The notes: a model not told the origin generated them from the letters alone. 64,000 nucleotides of DNA from Bullera alba (GCA_001600095.1 BCIX01000001.1:2542001-2606000); one strand, 5' to 3'. Shown: positions 1 to 12,482, counted from the first letter of the stretch. Program-made: numbers and translations.

Positions 1-962
1 TTGTCTGGACTGATTGCCAGGCGATTGACTTGTTTCTTGCGACAGTGTCAGCGTTATATCCCAGTGACGATTGTCGAGTCAAACTCTTCCTCCTTCGTAG
101 TCCAGCCTGCCCTGTATGGCTACATCGTGCGGACTCATCGCACTCACCCATTGTGGCTGAAGGGTGATCTGTCGATAGCAAATACCGCTCCAGGCCTCCC
201 AGAACCGTATCGAGTGGTCATCTATGCACGTGAGCAGTCAGTAACTCCACCTTCTTACTCAGCGGGGCTTTCCTTCAGACGCCTTGACAGTGTCTCATGG
301 ACAACTACTCACAACCTGCGGTACACAATATCACGCTCATTTCCGGCTGTCCCTGCTGTTGCGTCTGTTCCGGCGCCGCCGGCATGTCGCACTCGACGGT
401 TCAACGACAGCGGTGGTGCGGGGCTGAGATGGCTGAGTGCGGCAGCAGTAATGAGCAGCAGGTTAGCGTATACATCGACCCGTTCTTGCAGAGATCGTTG
501 ATGCACACACCGCACACACCGGCGGCACCGCACAGTGACTCTGGCGCCAAGGAGGGGGACCGGAGATTTGGTTCCTTCATCTCGGTCTCCACCGAAGCAG
601 TGCCACGTGGCCGCAAGGCCTTAAGCTTACTGACACTGTCTACGGGGGGTAACTTCTTCCCATCCACCTTCGTGTACGTTGCACAGGGGATACTTGGGTT
701 CCGACACGGTCCAATGATTCAGAATTCAGTGTTCGAACGTCGTCCAGGACCTCGAGACTAGCCAGGATCGACAATCTGCACGGCGCCGAAGATATCTGAC
801 GAGTTCAATCACTCTTCGACAGTCGTGCACAGCAGAAGCAGTCAGGAAGAGAACAGCAAAGTGTTGGAGGATGGAGAACATGTGATACATCGTATAACGC
901 TACATTCTAGCTAGATAGGTAACTGCATTATTATGTTTTACATCGTCAAGTGACACAGTCGT
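1..962. other. Gene-free stretch
   Basis: I see no convincing coding exon here. The open frames on both strands run over one another, lack matching splice signals and have compositions typical of chance frames. The part next to 963 is presumably the 3' flank of the minus-strand gene that ends there. Confidence 0.5.
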
Positions 963-1736
963 TTAGACGTGGTTGGTGTTGTCTCGGGTACCGTCCTGAC
1001 CGGCACCACCGACTCGTGGAGCACCCTCGTAGTGCTGGTGAGAGTGGTTGCTGTCAGAGTGCGAGTGGGGTCCGGTAGCCTTCTGCTGCTTGAGGAAGTC
1101 CTCGTGCGAGATGGTTGGGAGGGTGGTGGCCTCGTGAACGATAGGAGCGTCGTGAATCTTCTCGTGGATAGCAGTGGTGTGGTGGACAGTGGTTGGCTGG
1201 ATGGTCTCCTTCTGGATGACTGGTTGGACTGCCAAGACGTCAGAGAAGGTCGCAGGGAGGTAGTTGACATTACTCACCAGTCTCATGGATGTGGTGGTGC
1301 TCGTGCTCGTCGACGAACTGACCAACGTGGGCAGCCGATCGCTCAGTCTGGGTGGTGGTCTGGGTGTTCTGGAAGGCGTTTCGCTGCTCGTGTAACTTGG
1401 CCTGGTGCTCTGGGAGCATGTCCTCCTTGACCTCCCTGACCTGGCCCTCAGCCACGGTGTTGACGTGCTGGGTTGGCAGGACCTCCTTGGCAGCGACTGG
1501 CTGGACTCGGTGCTGGTGGTGGTGAATGTGCCTCTCTCGGTCGATGGCCTCGGCGGTCTCGACGTGCTCCTTGGGTCTGACGGTCTCCTGGGTCACTTCT
1601 GGGGCGACCTCGGAGCAGACCTGGAAGGAGAGTTAGCTGTTGTTGAAAGATGCTGGCACGGCCAACTCACCTCGGTAGAGTCAGCCTTGTGGGATCCCTT
1701 GAGGAAGTCTTTCACACCTTGCGTAAGTCCGGACAT
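963..1736 (-). CDS. His-rich hydrophilic 'allergen-like' stress protein
   Basis: Three exons fit in phase: 1736-1671, 1620-1278 and 1228-963, giving 224 residues. The first ATG opens a protein starting MSGLTQGVKDFLKG. The protein has no signal peptide or membrane segment and is rich in His, Glu, Gln and Thr. Characteristic stretches are RPKEHVE near the start, ERHIHHHQHRVQPV in the middle and QPVIQKETIQPTTVHH in the last third. Fungal proteins of this composition are often annotated as 'allergen' and respond to stress, but no biochemical activity is established that I know of. The QPVIQ...H pattern recurs in the gene at 6419-8410. Gene structure is well supported; function is unknown. Confidence 0.8.
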
Positions 1737-1840
1737 GTTTGCTGAGTTGATTTGTTTTGGTTTGGGAAGTGGATGGAAGTTGTTTGAGCTGATTCTTTTG
1801 TGGATGAAGAAGAGGGCGATTTCTCTAGAGGTGTCCAAGC

Positions 1841-1847
1841 TATATAT
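1841..1847 (-). promoter_or_regulatory. TATA-like box of the His-rich gene
   Basis: A TATATAT run lies about 105 bp upstream of the minus-strand ATG at 1736, a suitable distance for a TATA element. This rests on position and sequence only. Confidence 0.35.
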
Positions 1848-3756
1848 GCTCCCACAAGACGTCGTCGCTGACTGCGAGTCTGAGCTAGTCGCCTCGAGGT
1901 CTAGCCCGACGTCATATGTTTTGTATGACCGGTACGTCACTGGCAGCCAGAAAGCAAAGGCCAGCGGCCTCCAGCGGCTAGCTTTCGCGGATGATCGTCA
2001 GATATGACGTGAGACCACGGTCTGACCATGGAGTCGCTCGCCTAAAATGATGCAGAGTCACGGTGATTGATGACACGCGCGTTGTGCGATGGGGAGACGA
2101 GGCGAGACGTGTGCCAGTCCATAGCAGTCCATGACGAGTTCTGATCAGGGACACGGGACTGTCACCAACAGGTGTCACCCAGTGTCACCGGATTCGATGA
2201 CACATTTGTCGTCTCAGATCGTCGCCCATGCTCTCTCATGCTCTCCCATCATGTCTATTTTACCTTTCAATTTACGACATGCTTTTCGTTCTGTCACCTG
2301 AGACTTCGTATGCCTATTACTGAGTGCCACTTTCAGATCGATGCACGCCACGATGCATGCATAGATAGCAGAGGATAGCAGCTGAGACGTAAGACAGACG
2401 TGCACAGATGAACATCGATCTTCTGCTCCCAACTTCAAAGGCTCCTCTGTCCCGGTGGTGAAGGATGCAAGAGGATGCACACTGATCGTTACAACTCGAT
2501 CGCAAAATGTGGCAGGTGCAATTGCGGGAATCAGCGGGAATCCCGCCCTGATCGCCGTTAAGGGTTAGGCGCTGTCAGCAGAGGTCAGCAGACAGATCCC
2601 TAACCTTCCCTAAAGATCCCAGCAGACGATCCCTAATCAAATAAATCAGTTTGCCGAAACTCAATTAGAATCGGGACCTGTTATACCTGTTGGCACTCTA
2701 CATGAGTAACTTATGGAGCGGACAGGAGCTACAGGAGCGGACTCAGCACTACTACTCAGCAGTGACTCAGCGGAGCGCTAGCATAGCGGCGCGGGCTAGA
2801 CCTGGCTAGACGCAGTCTCATATACTTAGAACTCCGAGACGCACGTCCTTACAGGTCCTTAACACGTCCGCAGTCAGTGACTCAGGGTGACTCGCTCCCG
2901 AATTAGTCGATCGCTTGCGAATTGCGATCTCTCGCGGTCTGTGCGCCCTCCCCGGCCTCCTCTCTGTGCACCTCCGTGTATGTGGAATCGTAGAGATTGT
3001 AGGAGTATGGTAGGAGTCTCGCAACGACGGTGATTGGAACCTACGAGAGGTCTAGCACCAAAGGTATGGTATGATTAAGTCTAGCATTCTTGCAGGCGTA
3101 CCCCTTCTCACAAGTCTTACACTCAACTTACACGTACTGCTCTGCCTCATCTATCTCTGCATTCTGCACGTCACTGGATCACTGGTGCCTTTGTCTTTGG
3201 CGAGATCTGTGGAGCTGTGGACTGGGGAACAACTCAACTTATCCGACGGACCGACGGCACGGCCAAAGACGTTAGACGCAGGAAGGCACACGCACCAAAC
3301 CACGAAGCTCGTGTTTCCAACCGCGACTGATTTCTTGTTCTCGCACGTCGGATTCATCAATACTGTTAGTATCCTTTGGATCGTGATCGATGATCGGACC
3401 ACTCTCCTGGGTCTTCTTCTGGGCTCTTGGTGTGTTCTACTTATTTGCCTACTCCACGTCGACGGAGGTCGACGGCCCCTGACGGCCCGTTCTTTGGGAC
3501 GCCTTTGGGACCGTAGACCCGTGCGGTGCCCGCGCCGGTGACTACCCGGTTCAGCGCTCAGCACGGTAGCCCATCGGCCAAGTCCGCTAGATCACGCGTG
3601 GTTGCGATCGTGTGCCATAGGTGCTGTCGCGCCGTCCTCCTAAGTCCTATCTATAGCCCGCTGCAAGCTCGTACACAGCTGCGAGGACGTACAATATCTC
3701 TTCCCTCTCTCTTGCCCAGTTTGCTACCCACAGAACGCCGACCACATTGCCGTATC
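1848..3756. other. Intergenic region, no supported gene
   Basis: About 1.9 kb lies between the divergent promoters of the His-rich gene and bleomycin hydrolase. It contains many short imperfect direct repeats of CAGTGACTCAG-like and GATCCCTAA-like words around 2560-2900, but no exon chain with consistent splice phases. The last 100 bp should be the 5' leader of the gene starting at 3757. Confidence 0.45.
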
Positions 3757-5567
3757 ATGGGATCTAACGCTTCCAAGCCAACGACCGTGTCCGTGGATAA
3801 GCGCGAGATCGTTCACGAGAAGGCGGCTGCTGTCGTATCTGATAAGGTCTCACTACACCAACCGACCGACGATGCAGTGGTCCTGGGCGAGTCTTTGACT
3901 GCCAATGTGTTCGACAAGTGGGAGGAGGAGTTCAACAAGGTGAGGAGATGACCGTAACACTCGAATCTCCGCTGGCAGCCGCTGATCACTGTTATCTCTT
4001 GCCTCAGAACCCCACACTCAATTTGTCGCGTCTTGTGATCACTCACAATGATCCCGTAGCCACACTCATCGACCGCTCTGCTTTGGTCAAAGACCACAAG
4101 GTGTTCAACCTCAGTCTCAAGGGCATCGGAGAGGCAGGTAGCTACCCCGGGCCTCGAGTCAGTCAGAACAGCTCCGGTCGATGCTGGCTCTTCGCTACGA
4201 GTGAGTTATATGAGTCCCCCTGGAATCGATTGCTCACAGCTATATAGCAAATGTACTACGATACAATGTCATTGAAAAGCTCAATCTCGGAGACTTTGAG
4301 CTATCCCAATCATACCCCTACTTCTACGATAAGATCGAGAAAGCCAACTACTACCTCGAGTAAGTTGCAATGCTCATGCCCATTCTCGAAGCTGACTTCA
4401 TGTCAGGAATGTCATCGAGCTCAAGGACGAGCCGCTTGACTCACGAGTGATGTCGTGGATCAACACTGCTCCCGTCAACGACGGTGGTCAGTGGGACATG
4501 TCTGTGAACCTTCTCGGTAAGTATACATCCGAGAAAAGGACAGGATACCTGCTAACGACGCCGCCATGCAGAGAAATACGGTATGGTCCCAAAGACCGTC
4601 TTCCCGGAGTCCTTCTCTTCGTCCAGCTCGGGAAAGATGTGCAGCCTGTTGACCTCGAAACTTCGTGAATATGCCATTCATCTCCGATCTGCGCCAGAGC
4701 ACGAAGTCAGAAAGCTCAAAGCAGTCTTCCTCCATGAGATCTTCAACACTCTGGTTGTGACCCTTGGAAAGGCTCCTGGACCGGATGAGAAGTTCACCTG
4801 GGAGTACAATGACAAGGATGGAAAGTACAAGGAATGGTCTGGAACACCCAAGGAGTTCTACCACGCCTTTGGCAGGCGAAAGAACATGGACCCAAGCGAG
4901 AGTTTCAGTTTGATCAACGACCCGAGGAATCAGTATGAGAAGCTCTATACAGTTGAGCGCTTGGGTAACGTTTGGGGCGCGAAGCCAATCAGATGTGAGT
5001 TTGCTTCTTAGTATGACTTAGCTGAGCGGAACCTGTCAGATGTCAACGCACCCATCAGCGCTCTTGAGGCCGCTGTTGTTGCCGGCATCAAGGCCAACAC
5101 TCCCCTGTTCTTCGGCTGCGATGTTGGCAAGTCGTCCAACACCCAAGAAGGCGTCATGGACACCAAGCTTTATGACCTCAAATCGGCTTATGGCTACACG
5201 CTCAACATGACCAAAGAACAGAGGCTGAGGATGGGCGAGACTTCGATGACCCATGCCATGGTCATCACCGCAGTACAAGTCGACAAGGACGGCAAGCCCG
5301 TGAAGTACAAGGTCGAGAACAGTTGGAGCGACTCTGCCGGCGAAAAGGGCTGGTTCATGATGACTGCGGACTGGTTCAAGGAACATGTGTTCCAGGTCGT
5401 CGTCCCGAGATCTATCATGGAGGACAAATGGGTGAAAGTTCTGGACCAGGAGCCAGTTGTGCTTCCGCCTTGGGACCCAATGGTGAGTGAAGCGTTCCGA
5501 TTATCCACTTCGGCAACGAACAGGTCACTGACCACCTACTCCACTCGTTCAGGGCTCTCTTGCCTGA
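3757..5567 (+). CDS. LAP3: Bleomycin hydrolase, papain-like cysteine aminopeptidase (C1B)
   Basis: Seven exons (3757-3939, 4008-4200, 4248-4359, 4407-4516, 4572-4994, 5040-5482, 5553-5567) encode 492 residues, close to the family's usual 450-490. The catalytic triad is visible: Cys120 in SGRCWLFA, His412 in SMTHAMVI and Asn434 in VENSWSD. The protein ends in DPMGSLA, matching the family's C-terminal arm, which reaches into the active site and gives the self-compartmentalised hexamer its aminopeptidase behaviour. Expected role: cytosolic peptide trimming and detoxification of bleomycin and homocysteine thiolactone. The N-terminus MGSNASK fits the N-myristoylation consensus, which suggests a membrane-associated pool. 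The tiny last exon of 15 nt completes the conserved end and supports the model. Confidence 0.95.
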
Positions 5568-6418
5568 GCTGTTTCGAGTTTTGCATGTCGGACTCGAGTG
5601 AGCTCGACTGCTCTCGAGCGTTTCTGTTTCTACTTTCTAGGGTATTGTTGTTTCCGTTTCCGTTGTACGGTATCGGTCTCTCGGTCTGTGGCTTGTCTCG
5701 CTTCGTTTCCACCTTGTGCCGTGTGTCAATGTCGTACACAGATACATGAGTTGCTGCGGACTATCTACGGATGCGCAGTAGCTAGGATAGCTAGAGATGC
5801 ATCATGTTTAGGCTCAACGTAAGCCCCACCTGCATCACCCGATTCGAATGGTGCCGGAGGCCACCGTAGGTGCTAAGGATGCCGCTCGGAACGCAGCGCG
5901 GGGCTGGTTTGAGCCTACATCATGTCGTCCGTTGGAGCAGCCGGAATGGGAATGGCATCTGGCCAAAGTAAGCGATAGGGAAAAAAATCCGAAGTGTGAA
6001 CTCCTTCATGGACGTAAACTCAATTGGCAACATCTACGTCATTCCCGAGCATGATCCAAAGTCTGGAAGGGTGTTGCGAGATGGTGACTCCATGACTGTT
6101 CCCGGTGTCGTGGTCTCAGACATCCCAGACGAGCGTCAGCGATCTGCATGCATGATTTTGTCGATGACGAGAGTCGAGTCCCATCAGATTCCAACGACCG
6201 TGACCGTCGTCGTTCGTACCTGAGATTTGCCAGAGATCGTCAATCGTCAATGACAGTCGACAGTCAGTGACCAGCAAGCTCATTCTTTCTTAGGCTGTCA
6301 GCGACCTGAAGCGGCCATCTTTCCTCACACACCCTGTTACGCATCCAGTGCTAGCAGAGCTAGGTCTTCCAATCTTCACCTTTACTCCTTACCGAGAGCT
6401 TTCGCCGACCTCGCAACG
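5568..6418. other. Intergenic region upstream of the 643-residue gene
   Basis: This holds the 3' flank of bleomycin hydrolase and the promoter of the gene at 6419. Short open frames around 5920-6220 do not join into a credible spliced gene. Confidence 0.4.
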
Positions 6419-8410
6419 ATGCCCTCGATCCCAGCCCTCTTCACCCGTCTGAGGCACAAGAAGAACTCTTCATCATCGTCATCCAATCTCTCCTCGCCGT
6501 CGACTCCGAACTTCGGTAACAGCGACCGTGCCCAGCGCAAATCGCTGCCCCCCACACCTCGAGACGGCCATGCCGACAGGAATGGCGAAAGTCACGATAG
6601 ATACGCAAGTGGAAGGGACAGTGATGACAGCCCCTCGAGGTACAGAAGAAGTATGGATGATCGTCCCAGGAGGGATGTGTCGCACAACCTCCCAAGCCAA
6701 AGTCCAAGAAAGCCTGTTGCTGCCGGAGACGTTGTAGTCAACCCTGCGAGGCCCGCACCGCCCCCGCCGACAAAGGACCAAGCCAGGTCCCAGGACCCAT
6801 CCAGGGTCAGCGAAGTGGTTCAGCATGCGCAGCGAGACGCATCTTCGTCCCTTCAATATACCACCGACAACAACACTCTCCCTCGTCATCCATACACCTC
6901 ACTTCACCCGTACATCGACAACAGCTACATCGACTCGAACGCATCCTCGCCCAACATCCCAATCCTGTCATCAGACACCCAGTCCGCGTTCCCACTACCA
7001 CCTCACACCTTGCCCGTCATGTCAGCATTGAACGATCGATCAGGATCACTCTCGCCTTCGGGCAACGGCTTGAGTAAAGATGATGTGAGGAGCGTCGAGC
7101 ATCGAAAGGAGAAACCCGTGTTCAACTCCATGTCGAGAGCAAGGAAGAGCGAGGAGGGTCATGTCGGACGATACTCGGTTCAATCCGACATCACCCCGTT
7201 ATCGCAAGTAGACGGCAGCCGATCTGGGGAGCAGTACCTCGATCTCCCTACAGATGCACAAACCAGCCTCAGCCAAGAAATACGAGAGTCCCTCCAAAAC
7301 GAGCATGGACTATCAGTGGGAGGCGAGACCAAGCGAGCTGGCAGAGACAGAAAGTCACTCGACGCTAGCGATATCGACATACCCAAGCGAGGCACCTCAC
7401 TCCACCACGACAATGGTACCGGGACCCCTATTGCCGCTGTCCCTCTTGTCGATGAGAGAGGAATCGGAACTCGAAGTCACCTCACTCCAGAGCAATTCAT
7501 CGCTCCTTACCTCGCCAACCTGTCCATCCGGGGCACGCCTCACTCTCCCAACACCCAACCGTCTGAGGGCCACAAGCACGCCTTTACCGGTCTTCCTAGG
7601 CTGCACCACCGCAAGGAGGAGAGCAAGGATGCGGACTACAGCCACTTCAACTCTCCAGAGTTGGAGAAACTGAGGCAGGAGCAGATCCAGTCCATCATTG
7701 TCGGCGCACAGAAGAGGAGGTCCGAGCGGAAAGCACTGGATCAATTCGGTCGAGATCTGTTTCAGAAGGCCAATATGGCTCACTTGATCGACACGCCCGA
7801 CACAGTGGACATCGAGACGACTTACCTCAAGCCCGTCATTCAAGAGACAATCATTCCCCGAGAACACATAGAGTACAAAACAGTCATCAGGCGAGAACGA
7901 CACAAGCACCATATATAGTGAGTTGGAATTTGCACCTCGTCCGTCCCTACGTGTGCTGTACTGACCGCTCTGTCCAGCCCCAAGATCCAACCGATCGAGG
8001 ACCCAAATCCAAGAATCCTCGAGCCTCGTCATCGAATCTTCTCGCCGCAGACTGGTAAATGGCACGAAGTCATCGGTGACCAAGCTGCCATCGAGATTCT
8101 CGGCGAGGACGTCTTCAGAAATGGCCCCAAGGAGGTCAGACACAAACGACAGATCGACTGGGACGTCCTCCACGGCTTGATTTCCGACACAAGGGAGACC
8201 AGCGCTTCTCCTGGTGTCGTTGGCACGGCTCTGACCAAGCTCTCCCAGGATGAGCTCACAAAGAAAGGCCTTGGGACTGGCGGTAAAGGTAGAATTGTCG
8301 AGAGAAGGGGCATTGTCGGCAAGCCCTTGTCAGATTGGGCAGAGGTTGGAAGGGCTAAAATACCAGGATCTGAGACCGTCAGCCCAGGTAGCATCGGTGT
8401 TGCTGTTTAA
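6419..8410 (+). CDS. Disordered protein with a C-terminal domain shared with the 963-1736 gene
   Basis: Two exons (6419-7917 and 7978-8410) meet in phase across a 60-bp intron and encode 643 residues. The first 440 or so residues are Ser/Pro/Arg/Asp-rich and look disordered, with no membrane segment. A conserved-looking part starts near residue 465 (PVIQETIIPREHIEYK, then RRERHKHHIY). It continues in exon 2 with PKIQPIEDPNPRI and an ordered-looking stretch (GKWHEVIGDQAAIEI). The motif order, PVIQ with a nearby HIH/HKHH and QPI, resembles the His-rich protein at 963-1736. No known enzymatic domain is recognised. The alternative without the intron stops immediately after HHI, so the spliced form is preferred. 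Confidence 0.8.
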
Positions 8411-8559
8411 TCTCTCGATCGCTTTGTCCCCTATGGTCACCGTTCGATTGTGATTCACTGTAGCCCTAATTCACCCTCATACGAGTAGTTGTTTCCATAC
8501 CCGCTTCATAATTGCTTCATAGTCCGTGAGATGCATAACGACGATGTAGTCATACACCC

Positions 8560-11500
8560 TCATGAGGCCAAGCCGCTCCTCGCCATTGCTTCCCTTTCTC
8601 TTGCTCGTTCAGCAGCCGCTAAAGCCGACTTTGGACTGAGTCCATTCTTTTGCATACCCGGTATCCATCCCTTCATCCTGCCCCCCCGACCGCCCGGGGA
8701 CGACATCATCTGCTGCTGGTATGGATGTCCAGTCACCTGGTGTTCAGGATTGTCAGACTGGGCAACAGAGCCATAACCCGGTTTCGGCTTTCTCGCCCAG
8801 TTCCACGATCGAGACTTCCCTTTGTCGCTTGACGTAGATTGTCGATATGGCCCAGTCGTCTGGATCTTATACTGCGTTTGCCGATGTTCCGGATATCGCT
8901 GCTGGTCCTGCTGACCCGCGCCAGAGTACTTTCTCAGCCACTGGTCATAAGCTCCTGCTGGGGGCTCGACTCCATGAGCACCTGGTCGACCCACTTTCCC
9001 CCCTTGTGGCTCTGGGTTGAAAGCGGGCTGGAATTGAGGAGGCGGACTCTGCGTTTGTCGACCCTCTTGATGTGACTTTTGTACAGCCTGATGATGCTGC
9101 AGGTCCCGGGTCTGACTCATGTCGGGAATTGGCATATGAGCCGGATGATTGTGTTGATCCTGTTGGTGATGACCTCCATACAGGTGGGATTGGTCAGGAG
9201 GAGCCATGTACTGGTGTTGGCCGCGTAGACTCGAGCGGAACATGGATGGCAGGACTCGAGAGAACGCAGAACCGGGTTGTTGCCGAGGCGAGTAGATTCC
9301 CTGAGGCTGGTGATGTACCGCCGTAGGCATCGTGTGCTGTGAAGGCATGTGCCCCGGCTGTTGACCGTCGATTTGCTGTGGCTGAGACTGGTTCTGCTGT
9401 AATTGGCTGGTCTGGGCGGGCATCTGCGTTGTCTGCTGCTGTTGTTGCTGCTGCTGAGGCATAGGTTGAGGCTGGATGGGCGGTTGATACGGCGGAGGCG
9501 CCCACATCATGTTGTTCATTCCACCCATTTGGCCCATATACCCCATCGAAGCCGGATGGCCCATTGGCCCCATCGGTCCCATTGGCGGCTGCATGACCAT
9601 CATAGGTCTCGGAAATGGCATCATCCCCGGGTTCATCAATGGGATCGTCGGGGGCGGGATCGCCATGGGATGTGGCATTGTGGCGCTTCGGACCATTGCG
9701 TTGGTAGCGAATCGATGTTGTCGCCTGACGGCTCGGTACCAGATCGACTGCATCGTATTGCGATTTCGGGAGTAGCACCCGACGAAGAAGATGACCAACA
9801 CGGTGAGCAGAACGCCGATCACTGTTGAAAACGGAGCTGTCAGCGTGACATTCGATCGAAAACACGAAGGGGTCGGTTACCCACATATACCGGCGAGCTT
9901 GGTGTTGGGTTTTCCACCTCCGCTGTCTTGATTGACATTGAGCGCGTTGACGGAATTGGGCTTGCCAGCAATGCCAACCAATCTCTGGTTGGGAGAGTAA
10001 TACAGGACTCTGAGACTCAAATCAGAAAAGCTCATCGACATCAATTCGGGCATCTTACTCACGAATATACCCCAGAGAGGAAAGGCGTGCCCATCCGGAT
10101 TTCCCCTGTCGTATCCGGCAAACTGCCGTTCTGCCAGGCTACCACACTGCCCCAGCATGTCTGACGGGCAATATCCCTGCCTTGAACCAGCTCAGAGGCA
10201 GCCACTTTGTATTCGTATCCAGAGATCGTTATTGACATTGAGATGTTCGTATTGCAAGGGAGGTTCTTTTCAGAGAAACAGTCAGCGACTATAATCTTCC
10301 TCGCATCTTTGTGGTTGCGGCTCACCCATCTGCTAGCATCTTGCTGATCTCGCCGAGCCGAGGGTACAGTGCTATACAATTTCTCGGCCACCCGAGAAGG
10401 AACGTATATCTCGTCAAAGCCGGGATCGAGGGATCCCTACACACTATCAGCGACACGCTATAGCGGAGACTCGATGTAGTTGCTCACGTATAGTGCGGGA
10501 GTGTCCACTACGGTGTCGCCCATTCGGATCCGATCGACGCCGACTCCCCATCCTCCGGCCACGGTAGTGTTGACATTAAGCCAGTTGCTGAAGGGTTTAC
10601 TGTTCAGCCTTCATACCGACCACGGTAGATGACTCACAAGTTGCCTTGATAGGCTTCGACAGGAGCACCACCCCAGTGGATAGTACCAGCTTGTCGGCCC
10701 GGCGTCCTGTCGTACAGATCGACATTGAAGCCAACGGTGAAGTATGTGAGATTATTCGGTGCCCCATCGTTGGTTCGTGACAGCATATCAGGTATCAATG
10801 AGCGTTCCGGGCTCGCCTGACCTTCCAAGTCAGCAAATCTCTGAGGGCTCCTGGTGATGACTCACGTTGTAGATCCCCATTCCCCAGAATCCAGATGATC
10901 CAGCGCTCAGGGTGGTCTCGGTACCCCCTGCTGCTGAGCCAGCATTCTGGCGGACCGACGAAATGGTAGCGAATGGTCTGGCGTTGTTAGTGTCCCCCCG
11001 ACCGTCGGTGATTAGGTCTTCGACCAGAACCCCTTGGAAAAGGAGTGTACCGAGTGAACCGGAAGGGTAGACCGCAGTGTAAGATAAAGCTTGTCGAGTA
11101 GGCTGAGGTGATATGATCAGCGTTGAGGGGGCTGGTTCGGTGGGATGTAGAAGGATGTAATGGGCTCGACTCACTGTCAACGAGGACGACTCAGATGTCT
11201 CAAAGCTGCGGTCAGGTTAGTGGAAAGCCTCACCTTCCGACCGCGACACTTACTCGTTAGCATCCTCTGTGCATCTGCCGCAATCTTCAGCGGTGACTAG
11301 AGTGAACTCGAAATTGGTGGCTAGAACAATCCGATCAGCTTTGGTACTTGGAGACAAACAATACTCCTGGCTCACAAGCTGTCAGATTGAGCTGCTGTGC
11401 CGGTGTACCAAGTCCCACGCTGACCACGTTGGTCCCCGCTCCAGATCGATACAGCGGGATGGCAGTGTAGAACTCCCCCAGTCTCGAATTATCTTCTGCG

Positions 11501-11562
11501 GTGTCTCCATACACGACCGTCGGCAAGGTGCACAGCACAGCGAGAGCGATAATGTTGAACAT
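8560..11562 (-). CDS. Membrane-anchored aspartic-protease-like protein with Pro/Gln-rich tail
   Basis: Ten exons fit in phase (11562-11376, 11320-11254, 11205-11175, 11102-10866, 10816-10638, 10587-10488, 10436-10326, 10265-10063, 10009-9885, 9821-8560) and encode 833 residues. The start MFNIIALAVLCTLPTVVYG is a signal peptide. The ectodomain (about residues 20-400) follows the pepsin plan: GLGTPAQQ before the first active-site position and LDPGFDEIYVP at the second, followed by a W..PC pattern. The first Asp-Thr-Gly is replaced by Ser-Thr-Asn, so catalysis is unlikely. One transmembrane helix (about 414-430, LIGVLLTVLVIFFVGCY) leads to a 400-residue cytoplasmic tail rich in Pro, Met and Gln, with an eight-Gln run and a PPPY motif near residue 520. 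A surface sensor or scaffold role is my inference. Confidence 0.85.
9433..9456. repeat. CAG/CAA repeat encoding eight glutamines
   Basis: A trinucleotide repeat, read on the minus strand as mixed CAG and CAA codons, encodes eight Gln in the cytoplasmic tail of the protein at 8560-11562. Such runs commonly vary in length between strains. Confidence 0.8.
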
Positions 11563-11706
11563 ATTGCTCGAGCTTGAGCTAGTTGTCAAGTCGATTTATG
11601 GCGACTGGTCGAAGGGACTTGTCTTAGTGGTGAGAGTATCGTCGAGAGAGGGTTTTTGCTAACACCACTGAAGATCTATCCATCGATTCATGTTCTTCGG
11701 TCTCGG

Positions 11707-12050
11707 TCAGCGAAGCCTTTGATGCAGTGACGTTGCTGGCCGGATACGGTTGCGAGAGCTATCCTCTGGACAGACTCACTAGTAGACCGGAATCTCGCGG
11801 TACTGGCTTTGAAGGTCGTTGTTGCTGACCGGAAGCGGCGGAAGATTTGGTCGAAGGAAGGGAACAGCCGTGTCTGACAAAGGACCTGTGCAATCGTCTG
11901 CTGTCTACCTCGTGTTCCGCCAGCTGGGGCCAGTCCCGGAAGAGCGTTGAAATTGGGGTCGGTCGTGCGGGGAGGATCTCTGATGGAGGCTGGACAAGAT
12001 GAGAGTAGGGAAAAGAGTCCATCATGTTGTTGTTGTCGTTGGATAGACAT
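11707..12050 (-). CDS. Possible small basic protein, unrecognised
   Basis: A two-exon model (12050-11780, 11735-11707) encodes 99 residues. It starts MSIQRQQQHDGLFSLLSS, is Pro/Gly-rich in the middle and Arg/Ser/Thr-rich at the end. The donor GTGAGTCT is good, but the 44-bp intron has no clear branch site. There is no recognisable domain, signal peptide or membrane segment. It lies just upstream of, and on the same strand as, the aspartic-protease-like gene, so it could also be a 5' leader of that transcript. Weakly supported. Confidence 0.3.
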
Positions 12051-12482
12051 TTTACGGCCTAGGATGAGGTTCTGATGTTCTGATGGAATCACTCAACCCA
12101 AAGGACCCTTGTCAGGCACGCCTCGAATGCGTTGGCCCCGTTGGCCGGAGAGCGATGCCAACGAGTCTCGCTGCAGCTTCCTTCTTCACCTGATTCCATT
12201 AGATGAGTGTGTTCAAGATCACTCCTAATCATGAGGGGGAGTCCTAAATGTTATACATGATCTCGCAATGAAACGAACGTACTGATACTGGGAAATCGGC
12301 CGACGGGAACTCAACTCTTCAGCCCAATGTACACCTGGCAGCCGGAGCTATCCTCTCTCTCTCTCTGTCTTTTCCAAGCCACCATTCCACCGTATTTGTT
12401 ACTCTGCTCGCTTGGTAGCTCCTGCGTCTTGTGCAGCCCTCGACGGCGAGCTTACTACCGCTCGCTGCGTCTCGTTTTTCGC

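Noticed and set aside
1..761. Long plus-strand frames at the left edge
   Set aside because: They overlap each other in different frames, have no domain-like content and no matching splice pattern, and look like chance frames.
5925..6222. Possible two-exon small gene starting MSSVGAAGMGMASG
   Set aside because: A donor-like GTAAGC follows the first piece, but no acceptor joins it in phase to the next open stretch.
8560..9886. Minus-strand frame at 9194-9886 and plus-strand frame at 9403-9828 over the Pro/Gln tail
   Set aside because: They mirror the low-complexity repeats of the real tail in other frames and have no independent start context.
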